Source: Dyella japonica DSM 16301 (GTDB taxonomy: Bacteria; Pseudomonadota; Gammaproteobacteria; Xanthomonadales; Rhodanobacteraceae). From it: a DNA stretch of 56,902 nucleotides. Under the pieces are notes generated by a model that made no database searches, was not told the origin of the DNA, and worked only from the letters and a program-made list of their open reading frames with translations. Location of the stretch: NCBI RefSeq assembly GCF_001010355.1, contig NZ_JPLA01000032.1, positions 1-56,902 on the forward strand, read 5' to 3'. Each line of letters starts with the position of its first letter. Position 1 is the stretch's first letter. This document shows, one piece after another, positions 10,415 to 18,096 of this stretch. The position numbers were made by a program, and so were the translations under genes.

Positions 10415-11311
10415 ATGGCTGTGCAGAAACGTTCCGCGCTCTTTGCGTCGCTCCTGGTTGCCCTGATGCTGTGTGGTTCCGTGGCGATCGCCAGCAACGA
10501 CACGGCGCTCAAGACCATCCCCATCGATACGAAACCGATCGCCGCGGCGCCCGTCACCGTCAGCGACCGCAGCGAAGACAACAGCCGCTCGTTCAACCAG
10601 CCCACCGACGATGGCCGACCGGGCGAGTACTACTTTGCGCTTGGCGTGCAGGCGGTCAAAAAAGGCGACTACGAGCACGCCATGGCGATGTACAAAGTGT
10701 CCGCCTCATGGGCGTACAAGCCCGCCGAGTACAACCTGGGCGTGATGTACCTGAGCGGACAAGGCGGGCCGGTGGATCTCCCGCATGCACTGGCGTGGAT
10801 GGCGTTGGCGGCGGAACGCGACGATGCGCAGTACGTGCGTGCGCGCCAGCTGGTGTACAGCCATATGTCGCCTGAGCAATACGACCAGGCCAACGTGATC
10901 TGGCGCGACCTGCTGCCCACCTATGGCGATGAAGCTGCCCTGCCCCGCGCCAAGTCGCGCTGGCGCGAGGCGCGGCAGAACGCCACGGGCTCGCGTGTTG
11001 GGTCATCGGCCGCCCATGTCATGGTCGGCGGCGCCGATGGCACGCCCAACCATATGAATTCACCGAACTACGATTTCCACGACGGCGGCCACGTCAGCGG
11101 CAACCCCGCCGAGGTGGCCGGCGTGCACCAGGGCGATGGATCCGTGGCCTATCAGGCGCTGCGTTCCACCGACAATCCCTACGACCCCAAGGTCATGCCG
11201 GTGACGGGCCAGGCCACGGTGGGTCCGTTGTCGCAGGTGCAGGCCAAAGACGGTGCCGCCAGCAGCGACCAGACGGCCAAGAAGGACAGCGACGACGGCA
11301 CGCATCCGTAG
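10415..11311 (+). CDS. Exported Sel1/TPR-like repeat protein (paralogue 1)
   Basis: 298 aa with a Sec signal peptide (hydrophobic core LFASLLVALMLCGSVA, likely cleavage after AIA). The mature part has an N-terminal Thr/Ile/Pro-rich segment (TALKTIPIDTKPIAAAP). A Sel1/TPR-like helical repeat region follows at about residues 66-135 (PGEYYFALGVQAVKKGDYEH, SWAYKPAEYNLGVMYLSGQG, DLPHALAWMALAAERDD). The less conserved tail ends in Asp/Lys-rich sequence. The start at 10415 has AGGAAGG upstream and fits the signal peptide. A paralogue follows in the same direction, so this is a tandem duplication. Sel1 repeats usually mediate protein contacts in the periplasm or envelope; the partner here is unknown. 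Confidence 0.85.
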   Translation: MAVQKRSALFASLLVALMLCGSVAIASNDTALKTIPIDTKPIAAAPVTVSDRSEDNSRSFNQPTDDGRPGEYYFALGVQAVKKGDYEHAMAMYKVSASWAYKPAEYNLGVMYLSGQGGPVDLPHALAWMALAAERDDAQYVRARQLVYSHMSPEQYDQANVIWRDLLPTYGDEAALPRAKSRWREARQNATGSRVGSSAAHVMVGGADGTPNHMNSPNYDFHDGGHVSGNPAEVAGVHQGDGSVAYQALRSTDNPYDPKVMPVTGQATVGPLSQVQAKDGAASSDQTAKKDSDDGTHP

Positions 11312-11442
11312 CCGACGGGCGTGCCACGCGGGTCCGCGTGCCCTCATCGTCCGGCGATGCGCCCGGGTGCAATTGCCCGGTGCAGCGGTTGGGAGTAGCT
11401 TGGTTCTGCTGCCTTCCCCTGCAGACGATGCGAGGTGTCGCC

Positions 11443-12351
11443 ATGACTGTGCGAAATCACCTGATGCAGACTCCGTTATCCCTGTTGGCATGCGCCGGAC
11501 TGTGGTTCTGCCCCGGCCTGCACGCCACGGATACGGCGCTACCCACCATCCCTATCGATGCCCAGACGTCCCAGCCCAAAGTGGTGAGCTACCGGGCCAC
11601 GCCGGACGTTCCCACCAGCCGCACCGATCCGTTCAACCGGCCCGAGGACGATGGCCGGCCGGGCGAATACTTCTTCTACCTGGGCGCGCTGGCCAATCAG
11701 AAGCACGACTACGAGCACGCCATCGCGATGTACAAGGTATCGGCCTCGTGGGCGTACAAACCCGCCGAATACAACCTGGGCGTGTTGTATCTCAACGGCC
11801 TCGGCTCGCCGGTCGACCTGCCGCGTGCCATGGCGTGGTTTGCCCTGGCAGCCGAGCGCAACGACACCCAATACGTCTATGCCAAGCAATTGCTGTATGC
11901 GCACCTCACGCCGGAGCAGTTCGATGAGGCCAATGTGATCTGGCGCGAACTGCTGCCCACCTACGGCGATGCCACCGCCCTGGTGCGCGCCAAGGCGCGT
12001 TGGCGCGAAGTGCTGATGTCGGCGACGGGATCAAGGGTCGGCTCGGCGGCGCCGCATCTGGTCGTCGGTGGCACGACGGGCAGGAACAGCCATGAGTCGC
12101 CGATCAACTACGACGTGGGCATCGGCGGCATGCAGGCCTTTACCGCTGGCGAGGTTACCGGCGTGCACCAGACCGATGGCGTCATCGCCTATCAACAGTT
12201 GCGTGCGAGCACGGATCCCTACGATCCGAAATTCACGTCGTATCTGCTCTCGGGCACGGTGACGGTGGGCATACTCACACCGGTGAAGTCTGACGATCCA
12301 TCCTTGCGCAAGATCAATCCGCCGATGGAGCTGCCGGGCAACCGCCAGTAA
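11443..12351 (+). CDS. Exported Sel1/TPR-like repeat protein (paralogue 2)
   Basis: 302 aa, clear paralogue of the preceding gene: the same TALPTIPIDAQ segment after the signal peptide (core LSLLACAGLWFCPG), then a conserved core (PGEYFFYLGALANQKHDYEH, SWAYKPAEYNLGVLYLNG, DLPRAMAWFALAAERND, ANVIWRELLPTYGD). The C-terminal third shares GVHQTDGVIAYQQLR and STDPYDPKF with its partner but diverges more. The ATG at 11443 follows GAGGTG; an in-frame ATG at 11428 is an alternative. It converges on the feo operon with four bases between stop codons. The function is unknown; conservation of the whole pair suggests a shared envelope role. Confidence 0.85.
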   Translation: MTVRNHLMQTPLSLLACAGLWFCPGLHATDTALPTIPIDAQTSQPKVVSYRATPDVPTSRTDPFNRPEDDGRPGEYFFYLGALANQKHDYEHAIAMYKVSASWAYKPAEYNLGVLYLNGLGSPVDLPRAMAWFALAAERNDTQYVYAKQLLYAHLTPEQFDEANVIWRELLPTYGDATALVRAKARWREVLMSATGSRVGSAAPHLVVGGTTGRNSHESPINYDVGIGGMQAFTAGEVTGVHQTDGVIAYQQLRASTDPYDPKFTSYLLSGTVTVGILTPVKSDDPSLRKINPPMELPGNRQ

Positions 12352-12355
12352 GGCG

Positions 12356-12655
12356 CTACTTGCTGCGCGGACGAAATTCCAACGGCTGCACGTCGCGCGC
12401 AGCAGCAGGTGGCTTGGGACCACAGGCCCCGCAGGTATCGCAGCCATCGCTGCAGTTGCCGGTGGCCTGCTTGGGCTGCAGGCGATGGGCCAGCGCACGC
12501 TGCCATCCGGCGCTGCCCGGCCGGTCAAGCCGCAGCGCCAGCGAGGCCAGCCAGCGGCTGGTCAACTTCGGTGCCAGTTTGCGCAGGGTGATCCATGCGC
12601 TGATCAGCACGATCACGCCGATGATCAGGTATTGCGCGAGCAGCCCGGTACTCAT
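12356..12655 (-). CDS. FeoB-associated membrane protein with Cys-rich tail
   Basis: 99 aa, third gene of the feo operon, its ATG overlapping the feoB stop (ATGA-type overlap). An N-terminal membrane helix (LLAQYLIIGVIVLISAWITL) is followed by a basic cytoplasmic segment and a Cys cluster, CSDGCDTCGACG, near residues 72-83. The layout recalls the small Cys-rich FeoB-associated membrane proteins (DUF6587 type in Xanthomonadales) that stand where enterobacteria have FeoC. The cluster could bind iron or an Fe-S cluster, or sense redox state. That is inference from position and residues only. Confidence 0.8.
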   Translation of the reverse strand: MSTGLLAQYLIIGVIVLISAWITLRKLAPKLTSRWLASLALRLDRPGSAGWQRALAHRLQPKQATGNCSDGCDTCGACGPKPPAAARDVQPLEFRPRSK

Positions 12656-14496
12656 ATCAGCCAACTGGTGATCTGGTAGGTGAGGAACGAGGCGATATAC
12701 GCCACCACGAACATATAACCAAACGAGATGCCCACGTTGCGCCACGAGTTGGTCTCGCGGCGGATCACCGCCAGCGTGGACATGCACTGCGGCGCAAACG
12801 CGAACCACACCAGCAAGGACAACGCGCTCGCCAGCGAGAAGTTGGCCGCCAGCGCCTGCGCCAGGCCCGCCCCTTCGGCGCCCTCACCGCCCACCGCATA
12901 CACGGTCGCAAGTGCAGCCACGGCGGTTTCACGCGCGGCAAAGGCGGGAATCAGCGACACGCTGATCTGCCAGTTGAAACCCAGCGGCGCGAAGATGAAT
13001 TGCAGTCCGCGCCCCATGTAACCGGCGAAGCTGTAATCGATGGCGGGGCCGGTGGCGCCTGCCGGCGGCGACGGGAAGGTGGAGAGAAACCACATCAACA
13101 CGGTCAGGCCGAGGATGATGCCGGTCAGACGCTTGAGAAAGATCGTGCCGCGTTCCCACAGGCCGAGCGCGACGTCGCGAGGCTTGGGCAAGCGATAGGA
13201 CGGCAGCTCCATCAGCAGCGCGTGTTCGCTGCGGTCGCGGCGCATCTTTTTCATCACCCAGCCCACCGCCATGGCGCCGAGCACGCCGGCCGCGTACAGC
13301 GCAAACAGCACCAGGCCCTGCATGTTGAAGATGCCGAGCACACGACGCGTGGGGATGAAGGCGCCAATCAACAGCGCATACACCGGCAGACGCGCGGAGC
13401 ACGTCATCAACGGCGCCACCAGGATGGTCGAGAGGCGATCGCGCGGGTCGGTGATGCTGCGCGTACCCATGATGCCGGGAATGGCGCAGGCGAAGCTGGA
13501 AAGCAGCGGAATAAACGAGCGCCCGGTCAGCCCCACCGACACCATCAGGCGATCGAGCAGGAAGGCCGCGCGCGGCAGGTAGCCCGATTCCTCGAGCACC
13601 AGGATGAAGAAGAACAGCACCAGGATTTCCGGCAGGAAGCCGATCACCGTACCGAGGCCACCGAACACGCCATCGACCAGCAGGCTCTGCAGCGGTCCCG
13701 CCGGCATCCATGCGGTGGCGTGCTCGCCGAGCCAGCCGAAACCGTCACCGATCAGATCGGTCATCGGCTTGCCGGCGGCATATACCGCCTGGAACACCAG
13801 GAACATCACGACCGCAAGAATGGCCAGGCCGAACACCGGATGCAGCGCCCAACGATCGAGCGCGTCGTCGATCTCCGCCGTTGCGCGCGGCATGGTCACG
13901 GTGGCTGCCATCAGTTCGCGCACCTGCGCATGCAGATCGGCGCGGCTTTCGGCGTCATCGGCCTGCGCGGGCGCGGCCTGCGGCATCTCACCGTCCACCT
14001 GAGCGATCAGCGCCTTCACGCCGTCGCGTTTCACCGCAATGGTTTCCACCACGGGGATGCCCAGGCGTCGCGCCAGTTCCGGCACATCGATGACGATGCC
14101 GCGGCGACGCGCGGCATCCATCATGTTGAGCGCCAGTACGACCGGGCGGCCGAGCCGCTTCACTTCCAGCACGAAACGCAGGTGCAGGCGCAGGTTGGTG
14201 GCGTCGGCCACGCACACGATCAGATCGGGAACGGCTTCACCTGGATAGTTGCCCTCCAGCACGTCGCGCGTGATCTGCTCGTCGGGGCTGGTGGCGTCGA
14301 AGCTGTACGTGCCCGGCAGGTCGAGCAGCTGCAGCACGCGGCCGGAAGGCGCGGTGAAGCGGCCTTCCTTGCGCTCGACCGTGACGCCGGCATAGTTCGC
14401 CACTTTCTGGCGGCCGCCGGTGAGCTGGTTGAACAAGGCGGTCTTGCCGCAGTTGGGATTGCCGACCAGGGCAATGCGCAGGGTGCCCGCACTCAT
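12652..14496 (-). CDS. feoB: Ferrous iron transport protein B
   Basis: 614 aa GTP-dependent Fe(II) permease of the inner membrane. The N-terminal G domain has G1 GNPNCGKT (12-19), the switch Thr in GVTVE (39), G3 DLPG (59-62) and G4 NMMD (124-127). Further on are two Gate-type membrane regions, with PEILVLFFFILVLEESGYLP and MTCSARLPVYALLIGAF, including the conserved Cys of CSARLP. At 614 aa it is shorter than the E. coli protein (about 770) but normal for this lineage. The start at 14496 overlaps the feoA stop by ATGA. A frame open to 15057 upstream is chance coding through feoA and the promoter. Confidence 0.95.
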   Translation of the reverse strand: MSAGTLRIALVGNPNCGKTALFNQLTGGRQKVANYAGVTVERKEGRFTAPSGRVLQLLDLPGTYSFDATSPDEQITRDVLEGNYPGEAVPDLIVCVADATNLRLHLRFVLEVKRLGRPVVLALNMMDAARRRGIVIDVPELARRLGIPVVETIAVKRDGVKALIAQVDGEMPQAAPAQADDAESRADLHAQVRELMAATVTMPRATAEIDDALDRWALHPVFGLAILAVVMFLVFQAVYAAGKPMTDLIGDGFGWLGEHATAWMPAGPLQSLLVDGVFGGLGTVIGFLPEILVLFFFILVLEESGYLPRAAFLLDRLMVSVGLTGRSFIPLLSSFACAIPGIMGTRSITDPRDRLSTILVAPLMTCSARLPVYALLIGAFIPTRRVLGIFNMQGLVLFALYAAGVLGAMAVGWVMKKMRRDRSEHALLMELPSYRLPKPRDVALGLWERGTIFLKRLTGIILGLTVLMWFLSTFPSPPAGATGPAIDYSFAGYMGRGLQFIFAPLGFNWQISVSLIPAFAARETAVAALATVYAVGGEGAEGAGLAQALAANFSLASALSLLVWFAFAPQCMSTLAVIRRETNSWRNVGISFGYMFVVAYIASFLTYQITSWLI

Positions 14497-14738
14497 CCAG
14501 CATGCTCCGACTGGACCTGCACGCGCTCCGCTTCTTTGCGGCGCAACGCGAAGCGCGTCGAGCCGATCTGGATCAGCAGGGGATCTGCTCCCAGCGGGCC
14601 CTGCGCCACCACGCGAACCGGCTCGCCCGCCACGAAGCCCAGGTCGCGCAGGCGCTGCGCGATCGGGTCGGAAGCATGAGCATCGTCCACTCGGTCCACC
14701 ACGGCAGTAGCCCCTTTCGGAAGATCGGACAGGCGCAC
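14493..14738 (-). CDS. feoA: Ferrous iron transport protein A
   Basis: 81 aa SH3-like cytoplasmic protein, first gene of the feo operon, needed for FeoB-dependent Fe(II) uptake. Family features are MRLSDLPKGATAVV at the start, RLRDLGFVAGEPVRVV in the middle and GSTRFALRRKEAERVQV near the end. It overlaps feoB by four bases, implying coupled translation. A Fur-like site lies upstream of its start. Confidence 0.93.
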   Translation of the reverse strand: MRLSDLPKGATAVVDRVDDAHASDPIAQRLRDLGFVAGEPVRVVAQGPLGADPLLIQIGSTRFALRRKEAERVQVQSEHAG

Positions 14739-14752
14739 TGGTCACCAACTTA

Positions 14753-14771
14753 AATAAGAATGGTTCGCATT
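14753..14771 (-). promoter_or_regulatory. Candidate Fur box before feoA
   Basis: Read on the minus strand, AATGCGAACCATTCTTATT lies 14 bases upstream of the feoA start. Against the 7-1-7 Fur pattern TGAnAATnATTnTCA it agrees at 9 of 12 fixed positions. Its place before an iron-uptake operon makes iron-dependent repression likely. It lies in the gap to the divergent hydrolase gene. Confidence 0.6.
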
Positions 14772-14960
14772 GTACATGAGCCACCCGGGTACTGCAGCGC
14801 GGCCGGATGCCGCCTCCAGCCCCGGCAAGCCGCAAGAACATGGGGCTGAACCGTTGCCATCGCCGCCGCCTTGGAAGTGGCGGCAAACGCCCCGATAGCA
14901 GTGAAGCGGGCTGTCGCATTCCTTTGTGCGATGGCGCTACCCACGGATACCGAGGTTCAC

Positions 14961-16052
14961 ATGGCTCTATTCGCCAGACACGCGAGCGGGTTACGGCTCG
15001 AACGCATGCAAGCTTCCTCGCAGTACGCCGGCGAGGCGTTTGCCAATACCTATCCATCCAGCACGCCGCGCGTGGCCGACGACAAGCCGTCGCTGGTCGA
15101 TTTCATTTTCCACGGCGAAGGACGCACCCCGCCCCGCCCCCTGCCCTCGCTCGACCCTCGCGCCGCCTGGACGCGTCCGGTGGACACCGGCCTGCGCAGC
15201 ACCTGGCTTGGCCATTCCACCGTGCTGCTGGAAATCGACGGCGCACGCGTGCTCACCGATCCCGTGTGGGGTGAACGTGCCTCGCCATTTACGTTCATGG
15301 GGCCGAAGCGCTTCCAGCCCGTGCCGGTGGCGATCGACCAACTGCCGCCGCTGGATGCCGTGCTGATCTCGCACGATCACTACGACCATCTCGACTACCC
15401 GAGCATTCGCGCGCTGGCGAAGCTGGACGTGCCCTTCATCACCTCGCTGGGCGTGGGCGTGCATCTGGAAGCCTGGGGCGTGCCGGCCGAACGCATCACC
15501 GAGCTGGACTGGTGGGAAAGCACCACGTTGCCGTGCGGACTCACGCTCACCGCCGCGCCCTCGCACCACTTCTCCGGCCGCAGCCTGCACGATCGCAACG
15601 CCACGCTGTGGTCGTCCTTCGTGTTGCGTGGCGAACGGCATGCGGTGTTCTTCAGCGGCGACACGGGCCTGTCGCCGCATTTCAGCGAGATCGGCGAACG
15701 ACTCGGACCGTTCGACCTGGTGATGATCGAAGTGGGCGCGTTTCATCCGTCCTGGGGCAGCGTGCACCTGGGCCCCGACAATGCGATCAGCGCATGGCGC
15801 CAGCTGGGCAGCGGCCGCTTTCTGCCGGTGCACTGGGGCACCTTCAACCTGGCCATGCATCCGTGGGCCGAGCCGGCCGAGGTCCTGCTGGCCAGGGTGC
15901 CGGAGGGCCTGGTGATGCCGCGCCTGGGCGAAGTGATCGAACCTGCGCAGTTTGAAACCGTGCAGCCGTGGTGGCGCGAGCTGAGTGCGGAACACTCCAA
16001 GGGCTGTGCGCGGCAGGCCGCCGAATTCCTGGTGCTGCCGGCCAAGGACTGA
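14961..16052 (+). CDS. MBL-fold metal-dependent hydrolase (NAPE-PLD/RomA-like)
   Basis: 363 aa metallo-beta-lactamase-fold protein without signal peptide. The metal motif SHDHYDHLD (HxHxDH) follows GLRSTWLGHSTVLLEIDG and LTDPVWGERASPF, a spacing typical of the N-acylphosphatidylethanolamine phospholipase D-like (COG2220) branch. Later metal-ligand regions are FSGDTGLSPHF (Asp) and LPVHWGTFNLAMHPWAEP (His). Bacterial members include RomA-type proteins linked to outer-membrane and drug phenotypes; the substrate here is unknown. The ATG at 14961 follows CGAGG. It is divergent from feoA. Confidence 0.88.
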   Translation: MALFARHASGLRLERMQASSQYAGEAFANTYPSSTPRVADDKPSLVDFIFHGEGRTPPRPLPSLDPRAAWTRPVDTGLRSTWLGHSTVLLEIDGARVLTDPVWGERASPFTFMGPKRFQPVPVAIDQLPPLDAVLISHDHYDHLDYPSIRALAKLDVPFITSLGVGVHLEAWGVPAERITELDWWESTTLPCGLTLTAAPSHHFSGRSLHDRNATLWSSFVLRGERHAVFFSGDTGLSPHFSEIGERLGPFDLVMIEVGAFHPSWGSVHLGPDNAISAWRQLGSGRFLPVHWGTFNLAMHPWAEPAEVLLARVPEGLVMPRLGEVIEPAQFETVQPWWRELSAEHSKGCARQAAEFLVLPAKD

Positions 16053-16095
16053 GCCACGCCGCCCCGGCCAGGAGATGGTCGGGGATGGTTCGGTT

Positions 16096-16101
16096 TACGA
16101 T
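16096..16101 (+). promoter_or_regulatory. Candidate -10 element before liuC
   Basis: TACGAT, 25 bases upstream of the liuC ATG, with no clear -35. The hydrolase gene ends 43 bases earlier, so liuC could also be read from upstream. Confidence 0.3.
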
Positions 16102-16125
16102 GGCGCTCCCCAGCAGGAGCTTTCC

Positions 16126-16920
16126 ATGGCCAGCAGCATCCAGATTGCCGATCACGGCGGCGTGCGCCGCATCGCGTTGAATCGCCCGCAGGTGCACAAC
16201 GCGTTTGACGACGGCCTGATCGCGGAGCTTACCGAGGCACTGACCCTGGCCGGCGCGGAGAGCACGGTACGCGCGGTGGTGCTCACCGGCGAAGGCGCCA
16301 GCTTTTCGGCCGGCGCGGATCTCAACTGGATGCGCGGCATGGCCAGCGCGAGCGAAGCGGAGAATCGCGAGGATTCGCTGCGCCTGGCGACCCTGATGCG
16401 CACGCTGCAATACCTGCCCAAGCCCACCATCGCCCGCGTCAACGGCGCCGCTTACGGCGGCGGCGTGGGCCTGGTGGCGTGCTGCGATATCGCCATCGGG
16501 GTGGACAGCGCACGCTTCGGCCTCACCGAGGTGAAACTCGGCCTGGTGCCGGCGGTGATTTCGCCGTACGTCATTCATGCCATCGGTTTGCGGCAGGCCC
16601 GTCGCCTGTTTGTCACGGGCGAGTTGTTTGATGCCGCCACGGCGCTGCAGATCGGCCTGCTGCATCGATGCGTGCCGGCTGATCAGCTCGATAATGCGGT
16701 CGATGCTGCGCTTGCGTTGCTTGCCAAGGCAGGACCGGTGGCGCAGGCGGAGGCCAAGCAGCTGGCGTTGCGCATGGCCGGCGCTGATGCGGCGCAAGCG
16801 GAGGCGATCGATCGCGACAACGCAGCACTGATCGCACGCCTGCGTGTGTCCAGCGAAGGCCAGGAAGGCCTGAGCGCGTTCCTGGCCAAGCGGGCCGCGG
16901 CGTGGTGCGCAACCGATTGA
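16126..16920 (+). CDS. liuC: Enoyl-CoA hydratase, probable methylglutaconyl-CoA hydratase
   Basis: 264 aa crotonase-fold enzyme, expected to hydrate 3-methylglutaconyl-CoA to HMG-CoA, the step between the MCC carboxylase and HMG-CoA lyase. Oxyanion-hole segments are FSAGADLNWM (60-69) and NGAAYGGGVGLV (106-117). FGLTEVKLGLVPAVISPYV carries the catalytic Glu region, and its VPAVISPYV form is typical of methylglutaconyl-CoA hydratases. GCAGGAGC precedes the ATG at 16126. Its neighbours liuD and liuE support the assignment; a general enoyl-CoA hydratase is the alternative. Confidence 0.88.
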   Translation: MASSIQIADHGGVRRIALNRPQVHNAFDDGLIAELTEALTLAGAESTVRAVVLTGEGASFSAGADLNWMRGMASASEAENREDSLRLATLMRTLQYLPKPTIARVNGAAYGGGVGLVACCDIAIGVDSARFGLTEVKLGLVPAVISPYVIHAIGLRQARRLFVTGELFDAATALQIGLLHRCVPADQLDNAVDAALALLAKAGPVAQAEAKQLALRMAGADAAQAEAIDRDNAALIARLRVSSEGQEGLSAFLAKRAAAWCATD

Positions 16921-16974
16921 GGCACCTCGGCGGCGCATGGCCGTCCATTCATTTCATCACTGGGGAGTGACACG

Positions 16975-17367
16975 ATGATCGACCATGTCGGCTTGCAGGT
17001 TTCCGGTTACGAACGCAGCCGTGAGTTCTACCGCAAGGTGCTCGCCACCCTAGGCGGCGAACTGGTGATGGAGGTGACGGAGGAGCAGACCGGCGACGGC
17101 TCGCACGCCGGCTTCGGCATCGCCGGGCGACCGACGTTCTGGATCGGCACTTCGCAGATCACCCACGCCAGCGGCGCCGTGCACGTGGCATTCACCGCGC
17201 CTGATCGCGCTGCCGTGATGGCCTTTCATCGCACGGCCATGGAGGCGGGCGCGACCGACAACGGCGCACCCGGCCTGCGTCCGCACTATCACGAGCATTA
17301 CTACGGCGCCTTCGTGCTCGATCCGGATGGCCACAACATCGAAGCGGTCTGCCATCTGCCGGGCTGA
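16975..17367 (+). CDS. VOC-family glyoxalase/dioxygenase-like protein
   Basis: 130 aa, a single vicinal-oxygen-chelate domain. It starts MIDHVGLQVSGYERSREFY, a typical first VOC strand with a His ligand, and ends FVLDPDGHNIEAVCH, the usual last strand with Glu. HYHEHYYGAF adds His residues near the metal site. GGGGAGTGAC lies before the ATG. It sits 54 bases after liuC and 37 bases before a cupin gene, in one direction, so the three are probably co-transcribed. The substrate is unknown and a role in leucine breakdown is not obvious. Confidence 0.85.
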   Translation: MIDHVGLQVSGYERSREFYRKVLATLGGELVMEVTEEQTGDGSHAGFGIAGRPTFWIGTSQITHASGAVHVAFTAPDRAAVMAFHRTAMEAGATDNGAPGLRPHYHEHYYGAFVLDPDGHNIEAVCHLPG

Positions 17368-17404
17368 TGCCCACCGACCACGATCACTCCCTGGAGATCA
17401 CGCC

Positions 17405-17923
17405 ATGACGCATCCCATCATCAATATCGCCGATGTCCAGCTGCAGCCGTTTCCGCCGGGCATGGGCCCCACCGGCGACACCGCCGAACGTTTCGAAGCG
17501 CGCATGGGGCGCTTCGGTCCGCAGATCGGTGCAAAAAAGCTCGGCTACAACATCACCGCCGTGCCGCCCGGCAAGCGTGCATTTCCGCTGCACTGCCATC
17601 GCGTCAACGAGGAGATGTTCTTCATCATCGAAGGCAGCGGCGAGGTGCGCTTCGGCGAGGAGCGCTATCCGATCCGCGCCGGCGACGTGATCGCCTGTCC
17701 GCCCGGCGGTCCGGAAAAAGCGCACCAGATCATCAACACCGGCAGCACCGAGATGCGCTACCTCGCGGTGAGCACCAAGGAATCGCCGGAGATTTGCGAG
17801 TATCCCGATACGGGCAAGATCGGCATCCTGGCGGAATATCCGCCCGCGGCCGATGGCACGCCGCAGGGGTTTCGCATGGTGACGCGGGCGGATATGCAGG
17901 TGGGTTACTGGGACGAGGAATAA
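17405..17923 (+). CDS. Cupin-domain protein
   Basis: 172 aa. The cupin motif 1 region, FPLHCHRVNEEMFFIIEGSG, carries His, His and Glu ligands and is followed by EVRFGEERYPIRAGDVIACP. A second part (AHQIINTGSTEMRYLAVS, SPEICEYPDTGKIGI) is typical of a stand-alone cupin family often annotated as quercetinase- or mannose-6-phosphate-isomerase-like. CTGGAGATCACGCC precedes the ATG at 17405. It ends the liuC-VOC-cupin run and is followed by a BIME-like repeat. The substrate is unknown. Confidence 0.85.
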   Translation: MTHPIINIADVQLQPFPPGMGPTGDTAERFEARMGRFGPQIGAKKLGYNITAVPPGKRAFPLHCHRVNEEMFFIIEGSGEVRFGEERYPIRAGDVIACPPGGPEKAHQIINTGSTEMRYLAVSTKESPEICEYPDTGKIGILAEYPPAADGTPQGFRMVTRADMQVGYWDEE

Positions 17924-17935
17924 AACCTCAGTCCC

Positions 17936-18007
17936 TGTGGGAGCGCACCCTGTGCGCGACGAGGCTGCCTCACCGTTCGGCCGTCGCGCACAGGGTGCGC
18001 TCCCACA
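17936..18007. repeat. BIME-like inverted repeat, copy 1
   Basis: Perfect 25-base arms, TGTGGGAGCGCACCCTGTGC plus GCGAC (17936-17960) and their reverse complement (17983-18007), flank a 22-base centre. First of five copies. It lies between the cupin gene and liuD and could fold in RNA to attenuate or stabilise the transcript. Confidence 0.93.
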
Positions 18008-18096
18008 AGGGTTTCACTGCCCATGTTGCGCCGCGCATCGGCTCCGGCGTGCCGATCTGGTAGTTTTGGCGGCTCCCAGCCTCCCCCGGAAGCCGC

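Noticed and set aside
14497..15057. N-terminal extension of FeoB
   Set aside because: It overlaps feoA and its Fur site; the family start is at the G-domain, and the ATGA overlap fits.
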